From the NCBI GenBank assembly GCA_014529385.2, contig CM043970.1:67414567-67478566 (forward strand): DNA of 64,000 bases, written 5' to 3'. Positions within the stretch are counted from its first letter, which is position 1. Each line of letters opens with the position of its first letter. The notes under the pieces were generated by a model, which had not been told where the DNA came from, did no database searches, and saw nothing but the letters and a program-made list of their open reading frames with translations. This document shows, piece after piece, positions 24,961 to 36,368 of the stretch. The position numbers and the translations under genes are program-made. The DNA comes from Adiantum capillus-veneris (lineage: Eukaryota > Streptophyta > Polypodiopsida > Polypodiales > Pteridaceae).

Positions 24961-25680
24961 TTCTGGCCGCCGCAGGTGGTGCGGGCTCCGAGAGATAAGC
25001 CTAGCGGCCAGCTTTAATTGAATGGACACCAGTCCTCTGCCAAATTCAAAGGGCCCATTTCGAAAGATAAATATTATTTGTTCAATGAAGGGCAGCGGCG
25101 CTCTCCTAATTTTAGCGTTTAGTAAATTATATTTCTTTGGATCCAACCTTTGGCATTACGTCTCCTTCTTTGGAGGAGGCTCCCACTTCTGCAGCTTTCA
25201 TCTAGACTCTAGGTAGTACAGAATGATCTAACTAAGAGTAGTTTCACACGCAAAGAACGACTGAATTACTTTAAAAGAAGGAAGAAAAATTTACGAATGT
25301 CCCTAAGATAGGATAGGAATGCCCTAAAGATGGGGGGGGGCCCTTCATAGGGGACCAAAAAGAGAAAGATAATTGGCAATGGCATAAAGTCTCACAGCAT
25401 CATAAAATGATAAGATGACAACCCTCCCATCTTTGCCATCTCAAACACTTTTGCATAGATTCCACCACTTCAACATGAGCAGCTTTGGTAGCATGGCTAG
25501 AGATTTCTATCATAATTCTTAAGTTGATAACAAGGGGACATGCAGAAGGAGAAAAGGGTCAATCAAAATTAGGTATATTCCTCTCTAACCAAATCTTCCC
25601 AGAAATGCTCGTTTGACGCAGATCCAAAGTGGAATATCTGCAAAGTTGCATTCTCCAAGTAAAAGGGATCTCCAGGTGAT
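24961..25680. other. Unannotated DNA upstream of the GATA gene
   Basis: No gene or recognisable element. Contains a short G9 run near 25332. Short open frames (24955-25146 minus, 25022-25216 plus) overlap each other and show no known motif. Confidence 0.5.
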
Positions 25681-26049
25681 CTTGTCGCGGATGCTTGAGA
25701 GTTGGTCTTCTTGAGATTCTTACAAGAAAGCACTAGAATTTTCTAAAAGATTGAGAAAAGTTCTCGAAGGTTCCAAAAGATGGTTTGCATCATCGCTTAT
25801 GTGATACGTGCAAAAATCCACCCATAGTTTCAACTAGTTCACCACAAGTAAAGAGGGAGCTCAAGGGCAACTCACCAAAACAAAGATCAAAGTATAGAGG
25901 CTTCTTTCAACAAGTGGAGGTGGTTATATGCATGCAACCAAAGCTTCACTCAGATGGTGCTTCTCAAGTTAATCTCATTGGCTCAATTCTCTCAAGACGC
26001 TTAGGAGAAGTTCTTATCAAAACCAAGCTTTGCAAGCTATAACAAGGGT

Positions 26050-26836
26050 ATCATCCTTCTTCATTCATTTGGGAAGAAATGAGAAAGATTTTCTTTGAGG
26101 ATATTTACAACTATCATGGGCTTCCAAGGGACATTGTTTCAAATCAATGACCACTTTTGATATCAAGCTTTTGGAAAGGCTATTTCAAGCTTCAAGTAGT
26201 AAAGAGTAACCTCTCTTTATTCAATCATCCACAAAGTGATGGACAAACAAAGGGGGTGAATCAAGTCTTAGAGAAGTATCTTTGATGCACAATCAACTAT
26301 CATTAAGACAATTGGGTGGAATTTGATGACCCTGGCTATTTATGCTTCCACTCGACATACCTTGTTCTTTGCCAATTATGGTCCACACCCCAAGGATGGA
26401 TGCCCACATGAATCATTGAGTGAAGAATCCGGTTGCCACAGATTCCACACATCTACAAAGCATTCATAAAGAATTGACGATGAATATCAAAAGATCTCAA
26501 CATAGGTATAAAGCCAACACGGACGAACACTGAATGCGACATGCACCATACAATATTGGGGATCGAGTGTGGCTTCTTTGTCACGACTTACGTTCATCTT
26601 GCCCTTTGCAAAAGCTGTACTATCAAAGACTTGGGTCATTCAAGATAATTGGCCAAGTGAATCCAATCACATATCATCTCCAGTTCCCACAGTCTATGCA
26701 GATTAATCCAGTCTTCCATGTTTCAATGTTGGAGCATTGTCATTGGTCCAAAGTTCATGAATACCATCAACAACATCCATCAATCCTTGCCTCAATACCA
26801 AGAAGCAAAACCTCTCCTCATGGAACTCGTCGCTAA
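26050..26836 (+). pseudogene. gypsy integrase C-terminal half
   Basis: Conceptual reading with stops gives YNYHGLPRDIVSNQ, SSFWKGYFKL, NHPQSDGQTKGVNQVLEKYL (integrase core, third part) and then an open frame at 26534-26836 with YNIGDRVWLLCHDLRSS, YYQRLGSFKIIGQVNPITYH and NPVFHVSMLEHCH. The latter is the region before the chromodomain in chromovirus integrases. No chromodomain is visible before the LTR. Several stop codons; inactive. Confidence 0.75.
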
Positions 26837-27145
26837 CGGAGGGGGTAACATCACAAATGCTTGAGAGTCGGTCTTCTTGAGTTTCCTACAAGAATGCACT
26901 AGAAGAATGGTGTGAAAATTTCTAGAAGATCGAGAAAAGTTCTCAAAGGTTTTAGAAGATGGCTTGCATCATCGCTTATGTCATTTTCTACCTCATCGCT
27001 TATGTCATCACCAACATCATCACTAAATAGTTCTACAAACATCTAGAAGGATTCAAAAGATTCTAGAAAGTTCTAGAAGAATATAGAAGGTCCTAGAAAT
27101 TTTTAGAAGTTTGAAGAAGAATCTAGAAGGTCCTAGAAAGTTCAA

Positions 27146-27335
27146 AAGCTTGAGGAAGCACCTAGAAGGTTCTTAACCTCCTTAAGCTTGAGGAAGCACT
27201 TAGAAGGTTCTTAACCTCCTTAGGCTAGAGGAAGAACCTAGAAGCTTCTTAACCTCCTTAAGCTAGAGGAAGAACCTAGAAGCTTCTTAACCTCCTTAAG
27301 CTTGAGGAAATACCTAGAAGGTTCTTAACCTCATT
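27146..27335. repeat. 38-bp minisatellite, five copies
   Basis: Unit AAGCTTGAGGAAGCACCTAG plus 18 more bases ending TTCTTAACCTCCTT, repeated five times head to tail with a few differences (for example CTTGAGG or CTAGAGG). Lies within the 3' LTR of the gypsy fragment. TCTAGAAGG-type motifs before it form a looser repeat. Confidence 0.9.
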
Positions 27336-27570
27336 AACCTTTAGCATAAATAGAGATCTTGGGCTACAAGCCCCTTAAGTCTTGCCAACACCAATTGTGA
27401 GGCTCCTACGGGGTAAGTCTTCTTTTAGCTCTTATCTTATGTTCAAGTCTTGTCCTTGCAATCAAGTCTTGTCTTGTATTCCCCATGATCTTGTAATCAA
27501 GATTAAGTGTTTTAATCAACTCTAAAGATTTTGTTAATTGTGATGCGTGCACAACATATCTTTGAAGGGT

Positions 27571-27930
27571 CTAGAACACAAGATTTCTAGAGCTCCTTTT
27601 TGAAAGAGATATTGAATTTACAATTGATGAACAAGTGGAACAGAGTCTCTTCATGAATTTTACATCTTTTACAAATGCCATCAGACACACCAATCCTTTT
27701 GGCCTTTGAACTTGTGCATAGTCTTTGATGAAGTATGAGCCATAACAAACAACTCTGCTTGATGGACAAGGGATAAACCCAGACACATTGACATTTGTAT
27801 GTCCATTGCTTTGCAATTCCAAGAGACACTCCATCTATTGTTAATCTTTGAGACAAGATTAGGGTCCATCCTGCCAATTGAACCTTTGTTCTCATAAATG
27901 TCCTTGCAAATTTTAAAGAGGGTAAAGGGG
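27571..27930 (-). pseudogene. LINE-type zf-RVT domain fragment
   Basis: Shifted frames give MDIQMSMCLGLSLVHQAEL, then DGICKRCKIHEETLFHLFIN followed by a cysteine: a C-X2-C-X7-H-X4-C arrangement as in zf-RVT (reverse-transcriptase zinc-binding) ends of plant non-LTR elements. It differs from the LINE at 43493-48050 and so represents another family. Only the C-terminal fragment remains. Confidence 0.5.
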
Positions 27931-27959
27931 TGATTCCTTACACAGCTCTGAATAACATT

Positions 27960-29600
27960 CTGTCAGCACAGCAACTCACAAACTCTCGGGAAACATATTT
28001 TCCTCCATTGTCACTGCGAAGTTTCTTGAGATGACGATCAATTTGAAGTTTTGCAGCCTTCTAAAATTGTTTGAAAACATATAAGGCCTAAGAATTATGT
28101 CTGAGCAAAAAAACAGTGATATATCGTGAGTAATTATCAATAAACATAATAAAGTACCGATGTTGTGATCTCAATGAAGGTGGAGGTCCATATATATTAG
28201 TATAAACAAGATCCAATATATCATGAGAATGAGCTCTATTTGAGAGAGGAAAGGGTTTGCAATTGTGTTTTCCAAGATCACAAAACTCACAGGTTGCCAT
28301 CTGAGGATGAGCTTTAAGATCCATGCCATGAACAAGATCATGACGAGGAAGATCAAGGAGTTTCAGAAAAATGAGTTTGAACAAAGAGATGATGCCATAC
28401 CTTGCAAACATGATCACTTGGAGTAGTGATAACATTTGCTACAATGTCATTGAGAGAGATTTCAAACATATTACTATTTTTGGAAGCAATCGCAATAGTC
28501 CATCCATTTTTCTCAATATGGCATTCAGTATAATCATATCCAACAAATAGACCAAGATCAACAAGTCTGGCAACTAAAAGAAGATTATGTTGAAGATCTG
28601 GAACATGTAGCACCCCTTGCAAAAACTTGAGTGGAAGAAGATAAGGTACAAAGATATAAATCTCCAATACCCTTTAGTTGACAAGTCATATCATCATCAA
28701 GATAAACAACACATTGAACATGTAGTAGATGATAGTTATGTAACCACTTAGATTGATATATCTGTAGTGGACGATAGTTATATAACCACTTAGATTGATA
28801 TGTCATATATCTTGTAGCACCAACATTATTAATAAAAGTAACCATCACATACATGAAGCATTCTGTCTGGAGAAATCAAATATGAAACACAACTTGTTTC
28901 TAGTAAAATATCATTATGACGTTCAACAGCGTATGCTCTATTGCGATCTATGCCAAATCGGTGTTAAAGCACATGTACGTGGGATGATTAGATCGTCCAC
29001 AATAATCACAAGAAGAAGAAGAATCTCTAGATAAACATGATTTTTTAGTAGTAATACCGTGTTCTTCATCATACTGATGTGCCCAACAATCATCTTCAGT
29101 ATGGTGTTTTCTGTTGTAATAAGAACAATGCTTGCTAGAAAATTTGAGATGAGAGAAACTATTACCGCGATAACCACCGCTGCGGTTTCCTCGTTGAAAT
29201 GGATGCCTTCGAATATAAAAAGCATGTTCCAATTGCTGTGACTCGGTCTCCTCTTGTGAATCATAGCTGCATCATCACTAGCTTTACAATTTTCGTCATT
29301 CTTGACATTGAGAGTATTCAATTCAAGATATGCAGGTTTGGTTGAAATCTAGACCATCCTAATTAGAAAGAATGGTAACAATGTTATCATAGGAGGAGTC
29401 CTTCATAGTATCAAGGAGAAGTGTGGATGGAACAATCCGGCGAGTATACCTAACACTAATCAACTATTTTTGTGGAACAAGATTACCGGCAGTAGCAAGT
29501 TGACTAATAATAGATTTGAAAGACTCAATATGTCCCGTCATAGCAATACCAACTTCATATTCACTACGAAAATCTTCAAGTGTTTACCGCGCTGTTTTAC
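27960..29600 (-). pseudogene. Truncated Ty1/copia element: gag, protease, integrase start
   Basis: Right to left: gag with DGLDFN-like and zinc-knuckle sequences near 29080 (CSYYNRKHHTEDDCW) and 28970 (CDYCGRSNHPTYMC); a decayed protease-linked stretch at 28585-28854 with a tandem duplication (YQSKWLYNYRPLQI / YQSKWLHNYHLLHV, bases about 28720-28800); a pre-integrase zinc-binding region (LPRHDLVHGMD, CEFCDLGKH); and the integrase core start YFIMFIDNYSRYITVFLL at 28088-28435. A trace of the second integrase aspartate region lies near 28000. RT and both LTRs are absent. Confidence 0.7.
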
Positions 29601-29689
29601 CGTGTTTTGTAGAGAGAAGGTGCAAGTTCAAGTAGAGAAACAAGAGAGAGGAGGGCGGGAGGGTTTTTTTCTGTTTAAAATATTGTCGT

Positions 29690-30160
<471 letters not shown>

Positions 30161-30164
30161 ATGA

Positions 30165-30821
30165 ATCATCTTCCAAAAGATCCCTACATGAGGCATCATC
30201 CAATTCTAAGCTCATGGATCCTAAATCAATAAAGAGAGAAACAGAATTGTCGTTTGTGGATGCATTGCCTTCGACATCTTCGAGTTTGTCATCCTCCATC
30301 TCAACATCTTCATCATCATGACAATCATCCTCGCTAAGACTTGTTGCCGCCGGAATTCATTCATCGACCTCCCTCTCCTCTGTTTCCACCTCATCCAAAG
30401 TCGGAGGTGGAAGAGGGTCAAAGATAGTCTCCACTTCATTAGTGGAAAAAATGGTTCTCCCTCGAGGTATTACGGGAATTACGAACCAAAGTTTTGGTTG
30501 ATGGATTGTTGGGATATAGATGATCTATAAAATAGAATCTCAAAGTGAGTAACATTGGTATAGCTAACGCTACAAGAAAATAAGAATAAAAAAGGTACAT
30601 GTCACTCACCTGGTCACGATTGCACGGTAAAAGTAAATTGTCATACCTCCCTGTGTGATGCACACTAGAGTCCACCATGTAGAGGCCATTCTCATGTCGT
30701 CTACACACATTTGCAAATCACTTGCACTCGAAGATGAAGGTATGAAAGGTTTTAAAATTAACCTTTAGTATCCTTTCAATAGTTCCGCAGTACCTGGCTT
30801 CATCACCGTCTATGTCAAAGT
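30165..30821 (-). pseudogene. CACTA-3 DUF4216 region and acidic C-terminus
   Basis: 30439-30708 reads MCRRHENGLYMVDSSVHHTG and continues through LPCNRDQVSDMYLF, a DUF4216 pattern. Downstream, in another frame at about 30165-30345, lies a very acidic stretch (DDCHDDEDVEMEDDKLEDVE). The domain start was cut from the rest by the copia insertion: the frame resumes beyond 36369. Confidence 0.6.
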
Positions 30822-31013
30822 TGAAGGAGTACGAGCGGAAGTGCGACGTGAGAGAGAGTGCGAGAAGAAGAGCACGACGATATGGTGAACTCGCTCTACT
30901 GTAATGTGTAGAGCATAGTGAGTTCTTATTAGGTTTTTACAAAAGAATATGTGTACATATCTGGCGGCCCGCCCACTTACCTGGGCGACCACATTGGGCT
31001 TTATACCCCAACA
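30822..31013 (-). repeat. copia 3' LTR
   Basis: 192 bp, plus-strand start TGAAGGAGTACGAG and end TATACCCCAACA. Pairs with 36177-36368. Confidence 0.95.
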
Positions 31014-31117
31014 ACCTCCCACTTAAAGTCCAATGTGGTACTTTAAGTGTGAGAGAAGCTACTATACAAGCTAATATACAAGAGATGTAGAGAAGTGATA
31101 TACTACCCTACACCTAT

Positions 31118-33136
31118 CTACTTGCGAAAATGCGCAAAGCTCTCTGAGGGAAGTCCTTTTGTAAGTAGATCAGCAGGATTTTCTGTGGTGTGAACTTTGA
31201 CAAGCTGAAGTTGCTTATCCTCGAGCATTTCCCTGATGAAATGATACTTCACATCCACATGCTTTGTCTTTGAGTGATAAACTGGATTGCGAGCCAATTG
31301 TATAGAACTTTGACTATCACAATATAACACAGGCATCTCTTCTTTGATTCCCAAATCTGTTACTAGTCGATTAAGCCAAATTGATTCTTTGCATGCCTCT
31401 GATGCTGCAACATATTCAGCCTCTGTAGTAGACTGAGTAACACAATCTTGTAATCTAGAACGCCATGATACTGCTCCACCAGCCAATGTAAAGACATACC
31501 CTAACGTAGACCTTCAGTTGTCTAGGTCACGTGCATAATCTGAGTCTGTAAAACCCTTTACACTTAGCTCTTGACTCCCATAGCATATACGCATACTCTT
31601 TGTAGCTTTCAGGTATCTCAATATTCCTTTCACTGCCTCCCAATGTTTCTTGCTTGGGTTTGAGATGTATCGACTTACTACTCCCACTGCAAATGCAATG
31701 TCTGGGCGAGTAGCAATCATTGCATACATCAAACTACCCACTGCAGACGCATATGGAATCTTATCCATTTCAGCCTATTCTTCCTCAGACACAGGACAAT
31801 CCTGTTTGCTAAGTTTCACATATGGTGGCAATGGAACACTCAATGCCTTTCCCTTCTCCATATTGAAATGTTGCAAAACCTTGTCAATATACTCTGTTTG
31901 AGATAACCAAATCAACTTCTTTGATCTGTCTCTCTCAATGCGCATACCAAGTATATGACTTGCCTCTCCCATGTCTTTCATGTCAAACAATTTTGCCATC
32001 TTTGACTTCAAAGCTAAAATTTCTTCCAAGTGCTTGCCAGCAATCAACATGTCATCCACATACAAAATAAGGATCAGCCAACTACCATCCTTAGCCTTCT
32101 TTGTATATAGACAGTGATCGAACTCACTACGTTTGTAGCCTTGCGAAAGCATAAACTTGTGGAATTTATGGTACCATGCCCTTGGTGATTGTTTTAAGCC
32201 ATAAAGACTCTTTAACAACTGGCATACCCAATCTTCCTTGCCTTTCTCAACAAACCCTTCTGGCTGCTGCATGTAAATTTCCACATCTAAATCACCATGC
32301 AAGAACGTTGTCTTGACATCCATTTGGTGCAACACCAAATCTAATATGGCAACCAATGCAAGAAAGCATCTCAATGTAGTCATCTTGACCACCGGAGAGA
32401 AGACTTCATCAAAGTCAATGCCTTGTTCTTGATTAAAGCCCTTGGCAACAAGCCTTGCTTTGTACTTTGGCTGACTATCATGAGCGGTGATCTTATACCT
32501 GTAAACCCATTTACAGGGTAGAGCCTTTTTGCCCCGTGGTAATTTAACTAGCTTCCATGTCTGGTTTTTATGCAGAGCTGTCATCTCTGACTACATGGCC
32601 AATTGCCAATTCCCGGAGTCCTTCATTTGCACTGCTTCCTTGTAACATGAAGGCTCATTGCAATCAGTCAACATGACATAATTCATAGATGGAACAAACC
32701 TATCAGGAGGTCGCGTGACACGTCCAGATCTACGCACAATAGGTGGCTCAGGCTCAGCCACAACTTGTGGTTCCACTCTATCCTGTCCTTGCTCCTCTTG
32801 AGCCCTGAAATTTTGTCTTGCACGTGCAGGTCCATCTTCTTGGAAGACAACTCTTCTAATCTCCTCAACCCTCTCTGGTTTAGAATGATATTTGGATTCA
32901 TTAAAGTGAACATCATTGTTGCGGACAACCTTTCTGGATTCGGGATCCCAAAGTCTGTACCCCATCTCACCAGAATTACCATAGCCTAGAAAGATGCACT
33001 TTCTACTCTTTGGCTCAAGTTTGTTCCTAAATTCCTTTGGAACGTGAGTATATGCCTCACAGCCAAAGACTCTGAGATGCTTGTATGAGGGCATTTTGCC
33101 TGACCATACCATCTCTGGCACTGAATCCTTCTGCAA
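31118..33136 (-). pseudogene. copia reverse transcriptase and RNase H
   Basis: 33136-32591 carries the integrase C-terminus (HLRVFGCEAYTHVPKEFRN, CIFLGYGNSGEMGYRLWDP). 32584-31775 is the RT: CKWVYRYKITAHDSQPKYKA, FDEVFSPVVKMTTLR, FLHGDLDVEIYMQQPEGF, LYGLKQSPRAWY and the catalytic LILYVDDMLIAG. RNase H follows at 31768-31514 (RPDIAFAVGVVSRYI) and 31486-31118 (TEAEYVAASEACKE, CDSQSSIQLARNP, ENPADLLTKGLP). Single stops at about 32585, 31770 and 31510 split one original frame. Motifs needed for activity are still readable. Confidence 0.9.
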
Positions 33137-33156
33137 AACCTTGCTAGGAGATCTAT

Positions 33157-35081
33157 TTACAAGATGAACAGCTGTTGATACAGCTTCAGCCCAAAACCCA
33201 TTTGGCAGCTGTGCATTGACAACATACTTCTGACCTTCTCTTGTATGGTCCTATTCATCCTCTCAGCAACACCATTTTGAGGAGTATTGTAAGGAGCAGT
33301 AAGTTCACGTTTTATACCTTTTGACTCACAAAAGTCCTGAAAGGCCTTTGAAACATACTCTTCACCATTGTCAGCGCGTAAGCATTTAAGCTTCTTGCCA
33401 CTCTGATTCTCCACAAGTGTCACAAACGTTTTGAAAACACTAAACGCTTCATCCTTGTGCTTGAGAAAGTAAACCCATACTTTCCTCGAGTAATCATCTA
33501 TAAATGTCATAAAGTAAGAAGCTCCCCCTAGAGATAGGTTAGGCATAGGTCCACACAAATCACTATGAACAAGTGCCAATTGTGTATCTCTTCTACTGCT
33601 TCTATGCTTATGTGGCTGCTGTGTTTGCTTACCATTAGACAATGTTCACAGAATTCAAAATCATTCAATGAAAAGCTAGGCAAATAACCAGAATGAGACA
33701 AGATTTCCATTCCCTTCTTGGACATATGTCCTAACCGGCTATGCCACAAAGAAACGTTCGGCTGCTCGGTTACATTGATTACATTTTTAGAGACATTTGA
33801 TACATAAATCATGTAAAGTCCTCCAGACTTTACTCCATGTGCTACTGTCATAGAACCCTTGGATATCTTCCACATGTTCTGTCCAAAAGTGGTGATGTAG
33901 CCAGCATCATCAAGTAAACCTGTGCTGATCAAGCTCTTTGTAATTGCGGGAAAATGTCTCACATTCTTCAGCGTGAAAGAAGAGCCATTCTGAAACTTCA
34001 ATTGAACATCTCCAACACCTAAGATCTCACATGTCTGCCCATTGCCTAGCCGAACATGATCTTTAGTGGTCACATAAGAGGTAAACCACTCCTTGTTTGG
34101 AGACACATGAAGTGATGCCCCTGAGTCTATAATCCAGTCACTCAGTGCATTTCCATCAGATGCTGTAAGAAGAGCTGAGTCCATTGTATTCTTCAAGAAG
34201 TAGATGTCTCCTGACACTAGACTGTCATCCTCTGCATTAGTGTTTGTCACATTTATTTCTTGAATCTTCACTGAGGACTTGTTCTTCTCACCATGGTCTT
34301 CAGCTTTCTCTTTGCCTTTTTCTGCTTTCCATTCTCTGCAGTCTCTTTTCATGTGACCCTTCTTGCCACAATGGTAGCATTCTATGTCACTCTTGCCTTT
34401 AGCACTGCGGGACTTGCTACGAGACTGATTCCTCTTTCCACCTTTGTACTTTTCTTTGGTCCTTCCCCTGACAACTAAGGCTGTTCCTTTGCCTTTGTCT
34501 ATTGTCTTTCTATTGGTTTCTTCAGTAAGCAGACTTCCTTCTACACCTGCTATGTTCAAACCATCTGGAGGTGCAGAATTACTCAAAGCTGTGCGAAAAG
34601 TGTCCCAACTTTCCGGCAATGTGATCAACAGGAACATAGCTCTAACAGGTTCATCAAACTTGACACCTTGAGCTGACAACTGACTATATATTGTGTTGAA
34701 TTCATTCAGATGATTAGACATAGGTGTCCCTTCTTTCATCTTCAAGTCAACAAGCTTCTTAAGCCAGTATACCTGTGAAGCTGCACTCTGCTTCTCATAA
34801 AGATCACTCAGCTTTAACCATGCTTGATAAGCCAACATCTCGTCTGCTACATTGAAGTAAACGCTTTTTGCCAAAGTCAGCATAATGGTAGAAAGTGCCA
34901 ATTCATCCATTTCGTTCCATTCATCTTTGTCCATATCTTCTGGTTTTATCCCCTTGAGCTTTATAGGTTTTATCTGCTTCTTTTGTACCAACATGTGCCA
35001 AATCTGCTTCTTCCACAATGGGAAATTGGTTCCATCCAGCTTCTTGATATTGTAAAGAGCAGTGTCCTGTGATCCAGCCAT
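33157..35081 (-). pseudogene. copia gag, protease and integrase
   Basis: A 517-residue frame starts at 35081. Gag opens YNIKKLDGTNFPLWKKQI and has the zinc knuckle CYHCGKKGHMKRDC (C-X2-C-X4-H-X4-C). Protease follows with WIIDSGASLHVS (active-site DSG). The pre-integrase motif is LWHSRLGHMSKKG with C-X2-C (CEHC). At about 33600 the frame shifts; integrase core continues at 33157-33642 with HSDLCGPM, YFMTFIDDYSRKVWVYF, CLRADNGEEYVS and PYNTPQNGVAERMNRT, which includes the D, D, E triad. The shift makes the polyprotein incomplete. Confidence 0.9.
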
Positions 35082-36160
35082 AGCTACGCTTCACAGTGGT
35101 TTACTTTCCTGGGAAAAATTCGGCAGAGTTTCCCCTGTAAACTGACCTCTGAACCAATATCAACCTGTCAAATGAACCAAGAAAGCTTCAGATTGATAAA
35201 TTTTGGCAGAGTCTCCTTTGTAAAATGGCTCTGGTGTACTCAAAAAACAGACCAAAAAACAGCTCAAAAACACTGTCTCTCTGACACTGTAAGCTGCGGG
35301 TAAACCTGTCTTGCACCTGTACTGTCTCTCACTGTCCTGTCACTGTCCTGTAAGCATAGACTGTGACAATGCCTCAACGGCAGTAAAGCAAAGATGCAAT
35401 CCCAACTGTCTAACTCACAGTCAATACATCCTAGCTGCCTATCTAAGGGTGCTCGAGGGATCACTCCAAGACCTGTATCACCGAAAGGATCTCAACATTT
35501 GAGAATCCCCCAGCTCAATAAAACCTCACTCGACCCTCAACAAAGGCTGCAGTAAATCTGAAAGTACATAGACTTCCCACAAAGTCATACATCCACAAAT
35601 TTCCCACTGTATGCTGTAACCGTTGCGGCGGTTGTTTGCTGCGTGACTCACAGCCAGCAAACCCTCAACAGACATACATCATCTCTGACAATACATCCCA
35701 TGTGGAAGTACCTGCAATGTCAGGATGAAATCTGGGATATCAAGCAGCAAACACAAGCTACCTGATGAACTAGTGGATGTCGCCTACAGTTTGTGTGTAG
35801 ATGCACCCGTGTCGTATGTGACACGCCTCCAAGAACTGTGAGCCGTCCTTCGATGTGTAGACAGCCACAAATCAACACTCTGGGAGTGTCGATATCCTCA
35901 GCACCTGCAGTCGTAGGCCGAAAACCCCAAATTTGCAGAGTTGGATCTGCACCCGTCGAGACCACGTAGTCGAAAATGGCCGACACAGACCTTTGTCGAA
36001 GCCGAACGGTGGTCGAGATGACCTCAGAATGAAATTCTGAGCACATCAAGTCCTTTGGACTTGCCCACAGGATTTGGGGCCGTGTCTTCGCCTGTCGAAT
36101 TTCACTCCAATCTGAGCTGGTGACTCTAGCCTCCTGCAGTGCTGCCCCGAGCCTCGATCT

Positions 36161-36175
36161 GAGCTCTGATACCAG
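36161..36175 (-). other. copia primer-binding site (initiator-Met tRNA)
   Basis: The minus strand reads TGGTATCAGAGCTC two bases inside the 5' LTR. This is the classic complement of the 3' end of plant initiator methionine tRNA used by many copia elements. Confidence 0.9.
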
Positions 36176-36176
36176 T

Positions 36177-36368
36177 TGAAGGAGTATGAGCGGAAGTGCG
36201 ACACGAGAGAGAGTGCGAGAAGAAGAGCACGACGATATGGTGAACTCGCTCTACTATAATGTGTAGAGCATAGTGAGTTCTTATTAGGTTTTTACAAAAG
36301 AATAGGTGTACATACTTGGCGGCCCGCCCACTTACTTGGGTGACCACATTGGGCTTTATACCCCAACA
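36177..36368 (-). repeat. copia 5' LTR
   Basis: 192 bp. Minus strand starts TGTTGGGGTATAAAGCCC. Nine substitutions and no indels relative to the 3' LTR. Confidence 0.95.

Larger units (their letters stand above)
25684..27550 (+). mobile_element. Second Ty3/gypsy element, internally deleted
   Basis: The sequence at 25684-25790 (ATGCTTGAGAGTTGGTCTTC onward) recurs at 26850-26990, so these are the start of the 5' LTR and of the 3' LTR. The 5' LTR is cut after about 110 bp and runs into a partial integrase. A purine-rich tract GGAGGGGG precedes the 3' LTR at about 26848. The 3' LTR continues to about 27550, with a 38-bp minisatellite and a GCATAAATAG TATA-like box near 27353. The outer LTR end is not resolved. 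Confidence 0.65.
30822..36368 (-). mobile_element. Complete Ty1/copia retrotransposon (Tnt1/Tork-like)
   Basis: 5,547 bp with 192-bp LTRs (30822-31013 and 36177-36368; minus-strand ends TGTTGGGG...CTTCA) and a perfect 5-bp target duplication AAAGT (30817-30821 and 36369-36373). The minus strand after the 5' LTR has TGGTATCAGAGC, the initiator-Met tRNA primer site; AAGTGGGAGGT precedes the 3' LTR. The LTRs differ at 9 of 192 positions. Gene order gag-protease-integrase-RT-RNase H defines copia. The coding frame is broken in several places. Confidence 0.95.

Noticed and set aside
27146-27335. CRISPR-like array
   Set aside because: The 38-bp units are directly adjacent with no unique spacers, in a plant LTR; this is a minisatellite.
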